Shown: positions 51,956 through 59,993 of the stretch, one piece after another | Layout of the letters: every line of letters begins with the position of its first letter | Position numbering within the stretch: position 1 is the first letter of the stretch | Source: Ruminococcus_C sp963590855 | GTDB taxonomy: Bacteria > Bacillota > Clostridia > Oscillospirales > Ruminococcaceae | Direction of reading: 5' to 3' | NCBI GenBank assembly: GCA_963590855.1 | Contig: CAVAQT010000007.1 | Coordinates: 1-64,000 of the forward strand | DNA: 64,000 nt | Translations under genes and position numbers: made by a program | Notes under the pieces: model-generated | What the model was told of the DNA's origin: nothing | Seen by the model: only the letters and a program-made list of their open reading frames with translations | Databases searched by the model: none

Positions 51956-51999
51956 AAAGCGCCCGGTATCCAGATACTTTTCTGGATACCGGGCGCTTT
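51956..51999. terminator. Terminator between MATE and AraC-type genes
   Basis: AAAGCGCCCGGTATCCAG and CTGGATACCGGGCGCTTT, an 18 bp perfect stem with an 8 nt loop. It serves both converging genes. Confidence 0.92.
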
Positions 52000-52001
52000 G
52001 A

Positions 52002-52874
52002 TTATTCCCGTTCTTCCTCTGAAATTCCCGGCATGCGGTTTTGATTGCGCCATTCTCTGGGAGAGATGCCATAGCTGTTTTTGAACGCTCGTGAGAAATG
52101 CATCTGGTTGGCATAGCCTACTGCAATGCCGATATCGCCAATGGAAAGCGCAGTCAGTTTCAACAGTTCTGCCGCTTTCAGCATCCGATAATTCACCAGA
52201 AACTCCTGGGGTGTTTTTCCGAGCGCTTCCTTGAAGATCTTGCCGAAATAGGTGCGGTTCAGACCGCAGACGGCAGCGATATCCTCAATGGTGATGTCAT
52301 TTTGAAAGTTGTGTTCAATATAAGTCAGCGCTTCGTGGATGTAAAAGTCACGGAGCTTTCCGCCGCTTGCCATTTGTTCATCTGCGGCAGAACGCATCAG
52401 ATAATCCAGAAAAAGATATAAGTGTCCGATCAGATGAAATGGAGAAGCATCCTTGTTTCGGGCGATATACAGCATTTCGTTCGCCATGTCCTCCCGGAGA
52501 TTCTTGTTCCGTGCGTGGTAGACTGGCTTGTCCAGAGACAGGCCGATGGTGTCCAGGATGGATTTGACCCGAAGTCCGTCAAATTCGATCCAGACATATT
52601 CCCAGGGCAGATCGTGGTCTGCCACATAAGTTGTGATCTGATTGGGAAAGATCATAAAGCCCTGCATACTCTTGATAGAATAGGTTTGCGTGATGCCTTT
52701 GCTGTCGTCTGCCATGAGCGTTCCGGTGCCGGAAAGAATATAGTGAAACAGATAGTGGTTTCTCGCTGCCGGGCCGAAAGAATGCGCCGGAGCACATTTT
52801 TCCCATCCGAACTGGAACATGCCGAGGTCAACAAAGTTTTCATTTGGAAAAATAGAAAATATCCAGTTCTGCAT
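52002..52874 (-). CDS. AraC-family transcriptional regulator (RafR/MsmR-like)
   Basis: A 290-residue regulator: cupin-type sugar-sensing N-terminus (about 15-150, including LFHYILSGTGTLMADD and FMIFPNQITTYVAD) and two C-terminal HTHs (NDITIEDIAAVCGLNRTYFGKIFKEALGKTPQEFLVNYRM and SIGDIGIAVGYANQMHFSRAFKNSYG, in parts). It is divergent from the alpha-galactoside operon and surely controls it. Three TGGTAT half-sites spaced 21-22 bp lie before the operon promoter, and one inverted copy lies in its own promoter. Confidence 0.92.
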   Translation of the reverse strand: MQNWIFSIFPNENFVDLGMFQFGWEKCAPAHSFGPAARNHYLFHYILSGTGTLMADDSKGITQTYSIKSMQGFMIFPNQITTYVADHDLPWEYVWIEFDGLRVKSILDTIGLSLDKPVYHARNKNLREDMANEMLYIARNKDASPFHLIGHLYLFLDYLMRSAADEQMASGGKLRDFYIHEALTYIEHNFQNDITIEDIAAVCGLNRTYFGKIFKEALGKTPQEFLVNYRMLKAAELLKLTALSIGDIGIAVGYANQMHFSRAFKNSYGISPREWRNQNRMPGISEEERE

Positions 52875-52945
52875 AATTTTACCTCAAATAATTTTGCTTC
52901 TGCATAAACGTTCAAGTACTGTTTCGGGTTGTTCACATGATACTC

Positions 52946-52974
52946 ATTATAACACGAAATATACCAAAATGCAA
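52946..52974 (-). promoter_or_regulatory. Promoter of the AraC-type gene
   Basis: TTGCAT (52969-52974), 17 bp spacer and TATAAT (52946-52951) on the minus strand. The spacer contains an inverted TGGTAT (52961-52966). Confidence 0.75.
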
Positions 52975-53009
52975 GATGTTCTGCCAAAATAGACATAAAA
53001 ACGGCAAAA

Positions 53010-53091
53010 TGGTATAAAACAAGTTGATTCGTGGTATTTACACGTCGCATATTGGTATGTTATAATAAATTTATCGAAAACGCAGCGTTTT
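53010..53091 (+). promoter_or_regulatory. Alpha-galactoside operon promoter with activator-type repeats and operator
   Basis: Promoter: TTTACA (53037-53042), 18 bp spacer, TATAAT (53061-53066). TGGTAT occurs at 53010-53015, 53032-53037 and 53053-53058, a 21-22 bp period. The perfect palindrome AAAACGC-A-GCGTTTT (53077-53091) covers about +3 to +18 and is an operator candidate. Functions are inferred from position. Confidence 0.75.
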
Positions 53092-53113
53092 ACCACGAAG
53101 GAGGAAGAGTGAC

Positions 53114-54409
53114 ATGAGAAAAAAGTATGCAGTCAGCAGTCTTGTTCTGGCAGGGGCAATATCGTCCTCTCTGCTTTTGACCGGCTGCTCCGGTACATCA
53201 AAAAACGACGGTAAAACGGAAGTCACTATGGTACAGTACAAACCGGAAGCCGTTGCGGCTTTTGAGGAGATGGAGGAACGCTTCAATGCAACTCACGATG
53301 ACATCCATCTCACCATAGAATCTCCCAATGAGGCGATGACTGTGCTGAAAACACGTTTTATCCGGGAAGATTATCCGGATATCATCGGCATCGGCGGTGA
53401 TATCAACTATTCCAATTTCCTGGATGCAGATATGTTCCTGGACGTTTCGGATTTTGAGGGCGTGCAGGACATCAAACCGGCGTATCTGGATATCGTAGAC
53501 GAACTGGAGTTCATCCCAAAGGACGGCGTCTATGGTCTGCCGTATGTGGCAAACTGTGCCGGCATCCTGTACAACAAGGACATGTTTGAGGAGAACGGCT
53601 GGGAGATCCCAACGACCTGGAGCGAGTTTACCGCCCTGTGTGAACAGATCCAGAGCGAATCAGACGTATATCCGCTGTATCTGGGATATAAGGATACCTG
53701 GACTTGTATGGCGCCTTGGAATGCACTGGCTGTCGGATTGACTTCGCCGTCTACCTGCAGCGATGTCAACGCCGGAAAGACTACATTCAGCGATGCTTAC
53801 CTGGAGGTTGCAGAAAAGGACAAGGTGCTGCTGGATTATGCCGAGCCGAATCCCTATGCTTACAGCTATAATGATGCCTGCACCGCATTCGCCCGCGGCG
53901 AGTCGGCAATGTATCCCATCGGCAGCTATGCTGTGCCGCAGATCCAGTCGGTAAATCCGGATATGAACATTGATTCTTTCGTGTTCCCGGCAAACGAGGA
54001 TGAGGCAGACAATGTGCTGAACTCCGGCGTAGACCTGCAGTTCTGTGTCATGAAAGAAACCAAGCACAAGGATGCCGTTTATGAAGTCCTGAAATTCTTG
54101 TATGATGATGAGACCATCCAGATCTATCTGGACGACCAGAATGCTGTTCCCTGCAAGGAAGGCGATTTCACACTGCCTTCGATGCTGGACGGTATGCGCT
54201 CTTATATTGATGACGGCAGAATGTCCGACTTTCACGACCACCACTATCCCAGTGAAATGAGCGTGGATGCTATGGTACAGACTTATTTGATGGATGACAG
54301 CAGCGATTCGGCTGTAACATTCCTGAAGCGCTTTGACAAGGAATGGAAGCGCTATAATCGCGATCTGATCGCGAAAGTACAAAAATATGAGGAGGAGAAC
54401 GCATCATGA
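53114..54409 (+). CDS. Sugar ABC transporter substrate-binding lipoprotein (MsmE/RafE-like)
   Basis: A 431-residue family 1 extracellular solute-binding protein. Signal peptide with lipobox LLLTGC (Cys about 25). Then EVTMVQYKPEAVAAFEEMEERFN, DIIGIGGDINYSNFLDADMFLDVS, GVYGLPYVANCAGILYNKDMFEENGW, and ARGESAMYPIGSYAVPQI, in parts, all typical for oligosaccharide binders. It is first in the operon; the following alpha-galactosidase and galactokinase suggest raffinose, stachyose or melibiose as ligand. Its stop overlaps the next start. Confidence 0.93.
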   Translation: MRKKYAVSSLVLAGAISSSLLLTGCSGTSKNDGKTEVTMVQYKPEAVAAFEEMEERFNATHDDIHLTIESPNEAMTVLKTRFIREDYPDIIGIGGDINYSNFLDADMFLDVSDFEGVQDIKPAYLDIVDELEFIPKDGVYGLPYVANCAGILYNKDMFEENGWEIPTTWSEFTALCEQIQSESDVYPLYLGYKDTWTCMAPWNALAVGLTSPSTCSDVNAGKTTFSDAYLEVAEKDKVLLDYAEPNPYAYSYNDACTAFARGESAMYPIGSYAVPQIQSVNPDMNIDSFVFPANEDEADNVLNSGVDLQFCVMKETKHKDAVYEVLKFLYDDETIQIYLDDQNAVPCKEGDFTLPSMLDGMRSYIDDGRMSDFHDHHYPSEMSVDAMVQTYLMDDSSDSAVTFLKRFDKEWKRYNRDLIAKVQKYEEENAS

Positions 54410-55287
54410 GTAAGAGAAAAGCGCTAAGCAGTAACAACCGTACCTATCTGGCAATGACGATTCCCATCGTGATCCTGTTTTTCCTGTTCAATACGCTGCC
54501 GCTGATTACCGGCGCAGTTTACAGCTTCACGAATTACCGCGGATATGGTACTTTCGATTTTGTAGGACTGCGAAATTATATCGACCTGTTTTCCGACGAA
54601 CGTGTTCTGCGTTCCTATCTGTTTACCTTTAAGTATGCCATTGCCGGTACGATTTTGATCAATGTGCTGAGCTTGCTTCTGGCAATGGGGCTGAACAGCA
54701 AGATCCGCTGCAAGAGTTTGCTGCGCGGCGTATACTTCGTCCCGAACATCCTGGGCGGATTGATCGTCGGCTATATTTTCAGTTTTATCTTCACCTATAT
54801 TATCCCGGCTGTGGGAAAGGCAATGCACATTGGATTCCTGGAAAACAGTATTCTCGCCAGTGAAAAATATGCCTGGATCGGCGTGCTGATCGTTGGCGTA
54901 TGGCAGGCAGTCGCAATGAACACCATCATTTACATTTCCGGTTTGCAGACCGTTCCGGCAGATATTTATGAAGCCGGCATGATCGACGGCGCGAATCCGT
55001 GGCAGAAGTTCTGGAAGCTGACGTTTCCCATGCTGCTGCCCTTCGTTTCCATCAACCTCATCCTCAGCACCAAAAACATGATGATGGTATTCGACCAGAT
55101 CATGTCTTTGACCAAGGGTGGCCCGGCGCAGAGTACTGAGTCCATTTCGTACTTGATCTATAAGAACGGTATGGACGGCGGTCAGTTCGGCTTCCAGAGT
55201 GCGAATGCAGTCGTATTCTTTATTGTCATTGTAGCATTCTCCATCATTCAGATGAAGATCACCGGTAAAAAGGAGGAACAGCTATGA
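54406..55287 (+). CDS. Sugar ABC transporter permease (MsmF-like)
   Basis: A 293-residue MalF-type permease with six membrane segments. Coupling loop EAGMIDGANPWQKFWKLTFPML. Overlaps both neighbours by 4 nt (ATGA), so tightly coupled. Partner of the next permease. Confidence 0.95.
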   Translation: MSKRKALSSNNRTYLAMTIPIVILFFLFNTLPLITGAVYSFTNYRGYGTFDFVGLRNYIDLFSDERVLRSYLFTFKYAIAGTILINVLSLLLAMGLNSKIRCKSLLRGVYFVPNILGGLIVGYIFSFIFTYIIPAVGKAMHIGFLENSILASEKYAWIGVLIVGVWQAVAMNTIIYISGLQTVPADIYEAGMIDGANPWQKFWKLTFPMLLPFVSINLILSTKNMMMVFDQIMSLTKGGPAQSTESISYLIYKNGMDGGQFGFQSANAVVFFIVIVAFSIIQMKITGKKEEQL

Positions 55288-56132
55288 GAAAAACACATAA
55301 AATCGGCGGCACAAATGTTTTCTTGACTGTACTGCTGTTTCTGGGTTGCATCACCGTGCTGTTCCCACTGTATATGACGGTGATGATCGCCTTTAAGAAT
55401 CCGTCCGAAATGACAAACGATGTTGCCGGAGCGCTTTCATTCCCCAGTTCGTGGAGTCTCAGCAACTTCTCCGAGGCAATGCGTGTCACAAATTTCTGGC
55501 ACTCTCTGGGCAACAGCTTTCTGATTACCGCAGTGACCATCGTTCTGGCTGTGCTGCTGCACTCCATGGCAGGCTATGCCATCGGCAGAAACATGGCACG
55601 GAAAAAGGGTTATAAGCTGGTGTATTTCTACATCGTCAGCGGTATGTTCGTTCCCTTTGCAATTTTGATGATGCCGCTGGTTAAGCAGACTGCAATGATG
55701 GGTCTGGACAACCGTCTCGGCGTTATCATCCTGTATCTGGTATTCTATATGCCCATGAATGTGATGCTGTACAGCGGCTATCTGAAAAACGTGCCGCTGG
55801 CAATGGAAGAAGCAGCAAACATTGACGGTGCTTCTACCTGGAAGACCTATTGGACGATCATTTTCCCCATGATGAAGCCGATGCATGCTACCGTAGCTGT
55901 TCTGACAGCCCTGGGTACCTGGAACGACGTAATGACACCGTTGGTAATCATGTCCAGCAGCGAAGATACCACATTGCCGCTGGCACAGCTGAACTTCCAG
56001 ACACAATTCGGCACCAACTACAACCTGGCATTTGCTTCTTATCTGTTGGCACTGATCCCGATCCTGATTTTCTACGTTTTCTGTCAGAAACAGATCATCG
56101 GCGGTATTGCAAACGGTGCAGTAAAGGGCTGA
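55284..56132 (+). CDS. Sugar ABC transporter permease (MsmG-like)
   Basis: A 282-residue MalG-type permease with six membrane segments, coupling loop EEAANIDGASTWKTYWTIIFPMM. Last transporter gene; no ATPase gene is present in the operon, so a shared MsmK/MsiK-type ATPase elsewhere is expected, as known for other Gram-positive sugar systems. 165 bp separate it from aga. Confidence 0.95.
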   Translation: MRKTHKIGGTNVFLTVLLFLGCITVLFPLYMTVMIAFKNPSEMTNDVAGALSFPSSWSLSNFSEAMRVTNFWHSLGNSFLITAVTIVLAVLLHSMAGYAIGRNMARKKGYKLVYFYIVSGMFVPFAILMMPLVKQTAMMGLDNRLGVIILYLVFYMPMNVMLYSGYLKNVPLAMEEAANIDGASTWKTYWTIIFPMMKPMHATVAVLTALGTWNDVMTPLVIMSSSEDTTLPLAQLNFQTQFGTNYNLAFASYLLALIPILIFYVFCQKQIIGGIANGAVKG

Positions 56133-56188
56133 TGCAAGACAATACAAGGTCTGTTTGTGGGCTTTGTGCGGTGCTTTCCGCAATTTTC

Positions 56189-56217
56189 TTGACAGAATCA
56201 GAAAGATAAATTATAAT
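56189..56217 (+). promoter_or_regulatory. Internal promoter before the alpha-galactosidase gene
   Basis: TTGACA (56189-56194), 17 bp spacer and TATAAT (56212-56217). It allows aga-galK to be transcribed apart from the transporter genes. Confidence 0.82.
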
Positions 56218-56225
56218 AAACAAGA

Positions 56226-56275
56226 CAAGCCGTATGATATGACATGATGGAAATCCTGTGATTTCATACGGCTTG
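56226..56275 (+). promoter_or_regulatory. Long hairpin in the aga leader
   Basis: CAAGCCGTATGA (56226-56237) and TCATACGGCTTG (56264-56275) form a 12 bp perfect stem with a 26 nt loop, almost at the start of the transcript from the internal promoter. No T-tract follows, so it is more likely an mRNA stabiliser or a protein site than a terminator. Confidence 0.7.
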
Positions 56276-56297
56276 CTGTATCCTAGGAGTGTTGAAT

Positions 56298-58484
56298 ATG
56301 GCAATTACAATTGATGCAGAAAAGCGAATCTTTACTCTTGAAACCGATCATACCATGTACCAGATGCAGGCGGATTCCTATGGTGTGCTGCGCCATCTCT
56401 GGTACGGTGCAAAAACCGGATGCGATATGTCCTATTTGCAGGATTATCCGGATGTAGGCTTTTCCGGAAACATCTATGAAGCAGGAAATGACCGCACTTA
56501 TTCTTTGGACACTTTGCCGTTGGAATATGCCGGAGCAGGCGTAGGCGATTTTCGTGTTCCGGCGGTGGCTGCGGTTCACGCAGACGGCAGCAATGCTCTG
56601 GATCTGCGCTATGACAGCCATATAGTAAAGCCGGGAAAGTATGCCATTGAGGGACTTCCGGCGGTGTATGCCGCAGAAAATGAAGCAGAGACCCTGGAAG
56701 TAGTTCTCCGGGATACGGCGTCGGCAGTTGAGGTGACCTTGTTGTATGCAGTTCTGCCGGCACTGGATCTGGTGACGCGCTGCGCCAGGATCCGCAACTT
56801 GGGTGAAACCCCGGTAACGCTGACCAAAGCGGCAAGTCTTTGTCTGGATATCAGCCGGGGCAGTTGGGAATGGGTGCATTTCCACGGCAGACACGTCATG
56901 GAACGCCAGATGGAGCGCCGTCCGCTGTTCCGCGGTATCCAGGAGATCGGCAGCACTCGCGGGACATCCAGTCACCATCAGAATCCTACCGTACTGCTCT
57001 GCACACCGGACTGCACGGAGACTTCCGGTTCGTGCATTGGCGCTGCGTTGGTTTACAGCGGCAGCCACCAGACGAAGATCGAATGCGATCAGATGGGACA
57101 GGTACGCATGGTCATGGGCATTCATCCTGATCTGTTCCGTTGGGAACTGCAATCCGGAGAGACATTCCTTACACCGGAAGTCATGCTGTCCTATAGTGAC
57201 ACTGGACTGGAGACGCTTTCTCACCACTTCCACCAGGCAATCCGGGAACATATCTGCCGCGGCAAGTATCAGCTGGCAGAGAGACCGGTGCTTATCAATA
57301 ACTGGGAAGCCACTTATTTTGGCTTTGATACCGAAAAGATCCTGCATATTGCAGAAGAGGCGGCACGTCTCGGCGTCGATATGCTGGTTCTGGATGATGG
57401 CTGGTTCGGAAAGCGGGATGGCGACTGTTCCGGACTGGGGGACTGGTTCGTCAATGAAACGAAGCTTTCCGGCGGACTGCATGATCTGGTGGAAAAGATC
57501 AAGGCAATGGGAATGCGGTTCGGTATCTGGTTCGAGCCGGAGATGATCTCGGAGGACAGCGACCTCTACCGAAAGCATCCGGACTGGGCGATTTGCATTC
57601 CGGACAGAGCACCTATGCGCAGTCGTTATCAACTGGTACTGGATATGGCGAATCCGGAGGTGCAGGAGTATTTGTTCCGGGTCATGAGCGATGTACTGCA
57701 CAGCGCGGATATTTCCTATGTTAAGTGGGATATGAATCGCAGCATTAGCGACTGGTATACGCAGACGCTTCCGGCAAATCGTCAGGGTGAGATGCCCCAC
57801 CGCTATGTGCTGGGATTGTATGCGCTGTTGGAACGGCTGACTTCTGCATTCCCGGATGTGCTCTTCGAGGGCTGCAGCGGCGGCGGCGGCCGGTTCGATG
57901 CCGGAATGCTGTACTATTGTCCGCAGATCTGGTGCAGTGATGACACCGATGCTTATGAACGTACCAAGATCCAGTATGGCACATCGTTTTTCTATCCCAT
58001 TTCAGCGGTGGGCTCTCATGTGTCCACCGTGCCAAATCATCAGACCGGAAGGATCACACCGTTTGAGACGCGCGGTGTTGTAGCGATGGCAGGCAGCTTC
58101 GGCTATGAGTTGGATCTGAATCTGCTTTCGGATGCGGAAAAGGCGGACGTGACAGCGCAGATCCGGCATTTTAAGGCATATGGCCCACTGATTCACAATG
58201 GAAAATATTATCGCCTGACAAATCCGATGACAGATGCGGAAGCGTTGTGGGAATTTGCAGCCCAGGACGGTAGCGAGGCCTTGGTACAGGGAATGCTCTT
58301 TCATGCAGGGGCAAATGTGCTTCGCCGTACCGTCACGCTGCGCGGATTGGATGTCCAAAAGCACTATCGTTTGGAAGGAACAGAGCAGGTTTATACTGGC
58401 GCAGCACTGATGAACGGCGGTGTGCTGCTGCCGAAAGCGTGGGGCGATTACACACCGGTATCGATGCATTTTGTTGAGATCTGA
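56298..58484 (+). CDS. aga: Alpha-galactosidase, GH36
   Basis: Releases galactose from raffinose-type sugars; cytoplasmic, no signal peptide. About 728 residues, the family length. N-terminal beta-sandwich, then barrel: DDGWFGKRDGDCSGLGDW, WFEPEMIS, nucleophile Asp in YVKWDMNRSISD, EGCSGGGGRFDAGMLYY and acid/base Asp in WCSDDTDAYERTKIQYGTS. ATG at 56298, 8 nt after AGGAG, is preferred to GTG at 56289. galK follows after 30 bp. Confidence 0.96.
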   Translation: MAITIDAEKRIFTLETDHTMYQMQADSYGVLRHLWYGAKTGCDMSYLQDYPDVGFSGNIYEAGNDRTYSLDTLPLEYAGAGVGDFRVPAVAAVHADGSNALDLRYDSHIVKPGKYAIEGLPAVYAAENEAETLEVVLRDTASAVEVTLLYAVLPALDLVTRCARIRNLGETPVTLTKAASLCLDISRGSWEWVHFHGRHVMERQMERRPLFRGIQEIGSTRGTSSHHQNPTVLLCTPDCTETSGSCIGAALVYSGSHQTKIECDQMGQVRMVMGIHPDLFRWELQSGETFLTPEVMLSYSDTGLETLSHHFHQAIREHICRGKYQLAERPVLINNWEATYFGFDTEKILHIAEEAARLGVDMLVLDDGWFGKRDGDCSGLGDWFVNETKLSGGLHDLVEKIKAMGMRFGIWFEPEMISEDSDLYRKHPDWAICIPDRAPMRSRYQLVLDMANPEVQEYLFRVMSDVLHSADISYVKWDMNRSISDWYTQTLPANRQGEMPHRYVLGLYALLERLTSAFPDVLFEGCSGGGGRFDAGMLYYCPQIWCSDDTDAYERTKIQYGTSFFYPISAVGSHVSTVPNHQTGRITPFETRGVVAMAGSFGYELDLNLLSDAEKADVTAQIRHFKAYGPLIHNGKYYRLTNPMTDAEALWEFAAQDGSEALVQGMLFHAGANVLRRTVTLRGLDVQKHYRLEGTEQVYTGAALMNGGVLLPKAWGDYTPVSMHFVEI

Positions 58485-58514
58485 GTGTGTCCCAATAATT
58501 GGAGGATAACATAT

Positions 58515-59795
58515 ATGACAATCTCGGAATGGAAACGCTTTCTGGCTTCCGGAAAGCTGGACAAAAAATTAAAGCAGCTGTATGGTGAAGATGCTGCGAT
58601 GCTGGAACGGCAGAAAAAGCGGTACACAGCTGCTTTGGATGCGTTTGCAAAGCTGTATCCGAAGCGGAAAGAGGTCTGCATCTTCTCTGCGCCGGGCAGA
58701 ACAGAGGTTGGCGGCAACCATACCGACCATCAGCACGGCTGCGTTTTGGCAGCGGCGGTGAATCTGGATGTGATCGCGGTAGTAGGATTTCACAGTGAAA
58801 AGGTGATTCGCCTGAAATCTACCGGTTATGCGCAGATCACTGTAAAGCTTTCGGAACTGGAGAAAAAGCCGGCAGAGAAAGGAACTTCTACTGCACTGAT
58901 TCGCGGCATTGCTGCAAAGTTTGCGGCAATGGGCGTATCTCTCAGCGGCTGGGATGCGTATTCCACGTCAGAAGTGCTCAGCGGCAGCGGACTTTCCTCT
59001 TCTGCGGCGTTCGAGGTACTGATCGGCACGATCATCGACCAGCACGACAACGGCGGAAAAGCCGGGGCAGTGGAGATCGCGAAGATCGGACAGTTTTCCG
59101 AGAATGTTTACTTCGGCAAACAGAGTGGTCTGATGGATCAGATGGTCAGCGCGGTGGGTGGCTTCGTTTGGATCGACTTTGCCGATACACAAAAGCCGGT
59201 GATCCAAAAGCATACCTTTGATTTTGCCAAAGCCGGCTATTGCCTGTGCATTACGGATACCAAGGGCAGCCACGCAGATCTGACACCGGACTATGTGGCA
59301 GTTCCTACGGAGATGAAGCAGGTGGCGGCATATTTCGGAAAAGAGTTTCTGCATGATGTGGATGCAGCTGCATTCCAAAAGGCTGTACCGAAGCTGCGCA
59401 AGACTTGTTCCGACCGCGCAATTCTTCGGGCAGCGCACTTTTTCGCGGAAACCGAGTGCGCCACTGCTGAGGCAGATGCACTGGAATCCGGTGATCTGTC
59501 ACGCTTCTTTGCACTGGTGCAGGAATCCGGGACATCATCCTGGGAGCTGCTGCAAAATCTGTATTCCTGCCAAAAGCCGACAGAGCAGGCGATCCCTCTG
59601 GGAATCTGGTACAGCAAGCAGTTTCTGGGAAACAAGGGCGCTGTCCGGGTACACGGCGGCGGCTTTGCCGGGACAATTCAGGCGTTTGTCCCGGAAGCAG
59701 ACGCGGATGCATATTGCCAGTGCATGAACCAGCTGTTCGGCAAGGGCAGCTGCTATAAGCTTTCTGTTCGTCCGCTGGGCGGTGTGAGAGTTTAG
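58515..59795 (+). CDS. galK: Galactokinase (GHMP family)
   Basis: Phosphorylates galactose for the Leloir pathway. 426 residues. GHMP motifs: ATP motif LSGSGLSSSAAFEVLIG, substrate motif FSAPGRTEVGGNHTDHQHG and C-terminal VHGGGFAGTIQAFVP. The substrate motif differs from the classic GRVNLIGEHTDY form (GGNHTDH for GEHTDY), a variant typical of a clostridial galactokinase branch. It follows aga directly. galT and galE are not in the window. Confidence 0.93.
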   Translation: MTISEWKRFLASGKLDKKLKQLYGEDAAMLERQKKRYTAALDAFAKLYPKRKEVCIFSAPGRTEVGGNHTDHQHGCVLAAAVNLDVIAVVGFHSEKVIRLKSTGYAQITVKLSELEKKPAEKGTSTALIRGIAAKFAAMGVSLSGWDAYSTSEVLSGSGLSSSAAFEVLIGTIIDQHDNGGKAGAVEIAKIGQFSENVYFGKQSGLMDQMVSAVGGFVWIDFADTQKPVIQKHTFDFAKAGYCLCITDTKGSHADLTPDYVAVPTEMKQVAAYFGKEFLHDVDAAAFQKAVPKLRKTCSDRAILRAAHFFAETECATAEADALESGDLSRFFALVQESGTSSWELLQNLYSCQKPTEQAIPLGIWYSKQFLGNKGAVRVHGGGFAGTIQAFVPEADADAYCQCMNQLFGKGSCYKLSVRPLGGVRV

Positions 59796-59847
59796 GCAAT
59801 ACTTCAAAAGCTTGCTGACATAGAATGGCTCTGAACGAATATTTTGT

Positions 59848-59885
59848 AAAAAACTGTATGCTTGAAGATAGCGTACAGTTTTTTT
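59848..59885 (+). terminator. Terminator after galK
   Basis: AAAAACTGTATGC and GCGTACAGTTTTTTT form the stem, followed by seven T residues, 60 bp after galK. Confidence 0.85.
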
Positions 59886-59907
59886 GTTTTTGATGCTGCA
59901 AAAGGAC

Positions 59908-59936
59908 TTGCCTTTTTATCAAAAATCTGCTATACT
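59908..59936 (+). promoter_or_regulatory. Cardiolipin synthase promoter
   Basis: TTGCCT (59908-59913), 17 bp spacer and TATACT (59931-59936), about 60 bp before the start. Confidence 0.7.
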
Positions 59937-59993
59937 AAAAAGGACAGAAACTCCATAAGTTTTCCTGCGGAGAAGAGAGGATGTGGCATTGTT

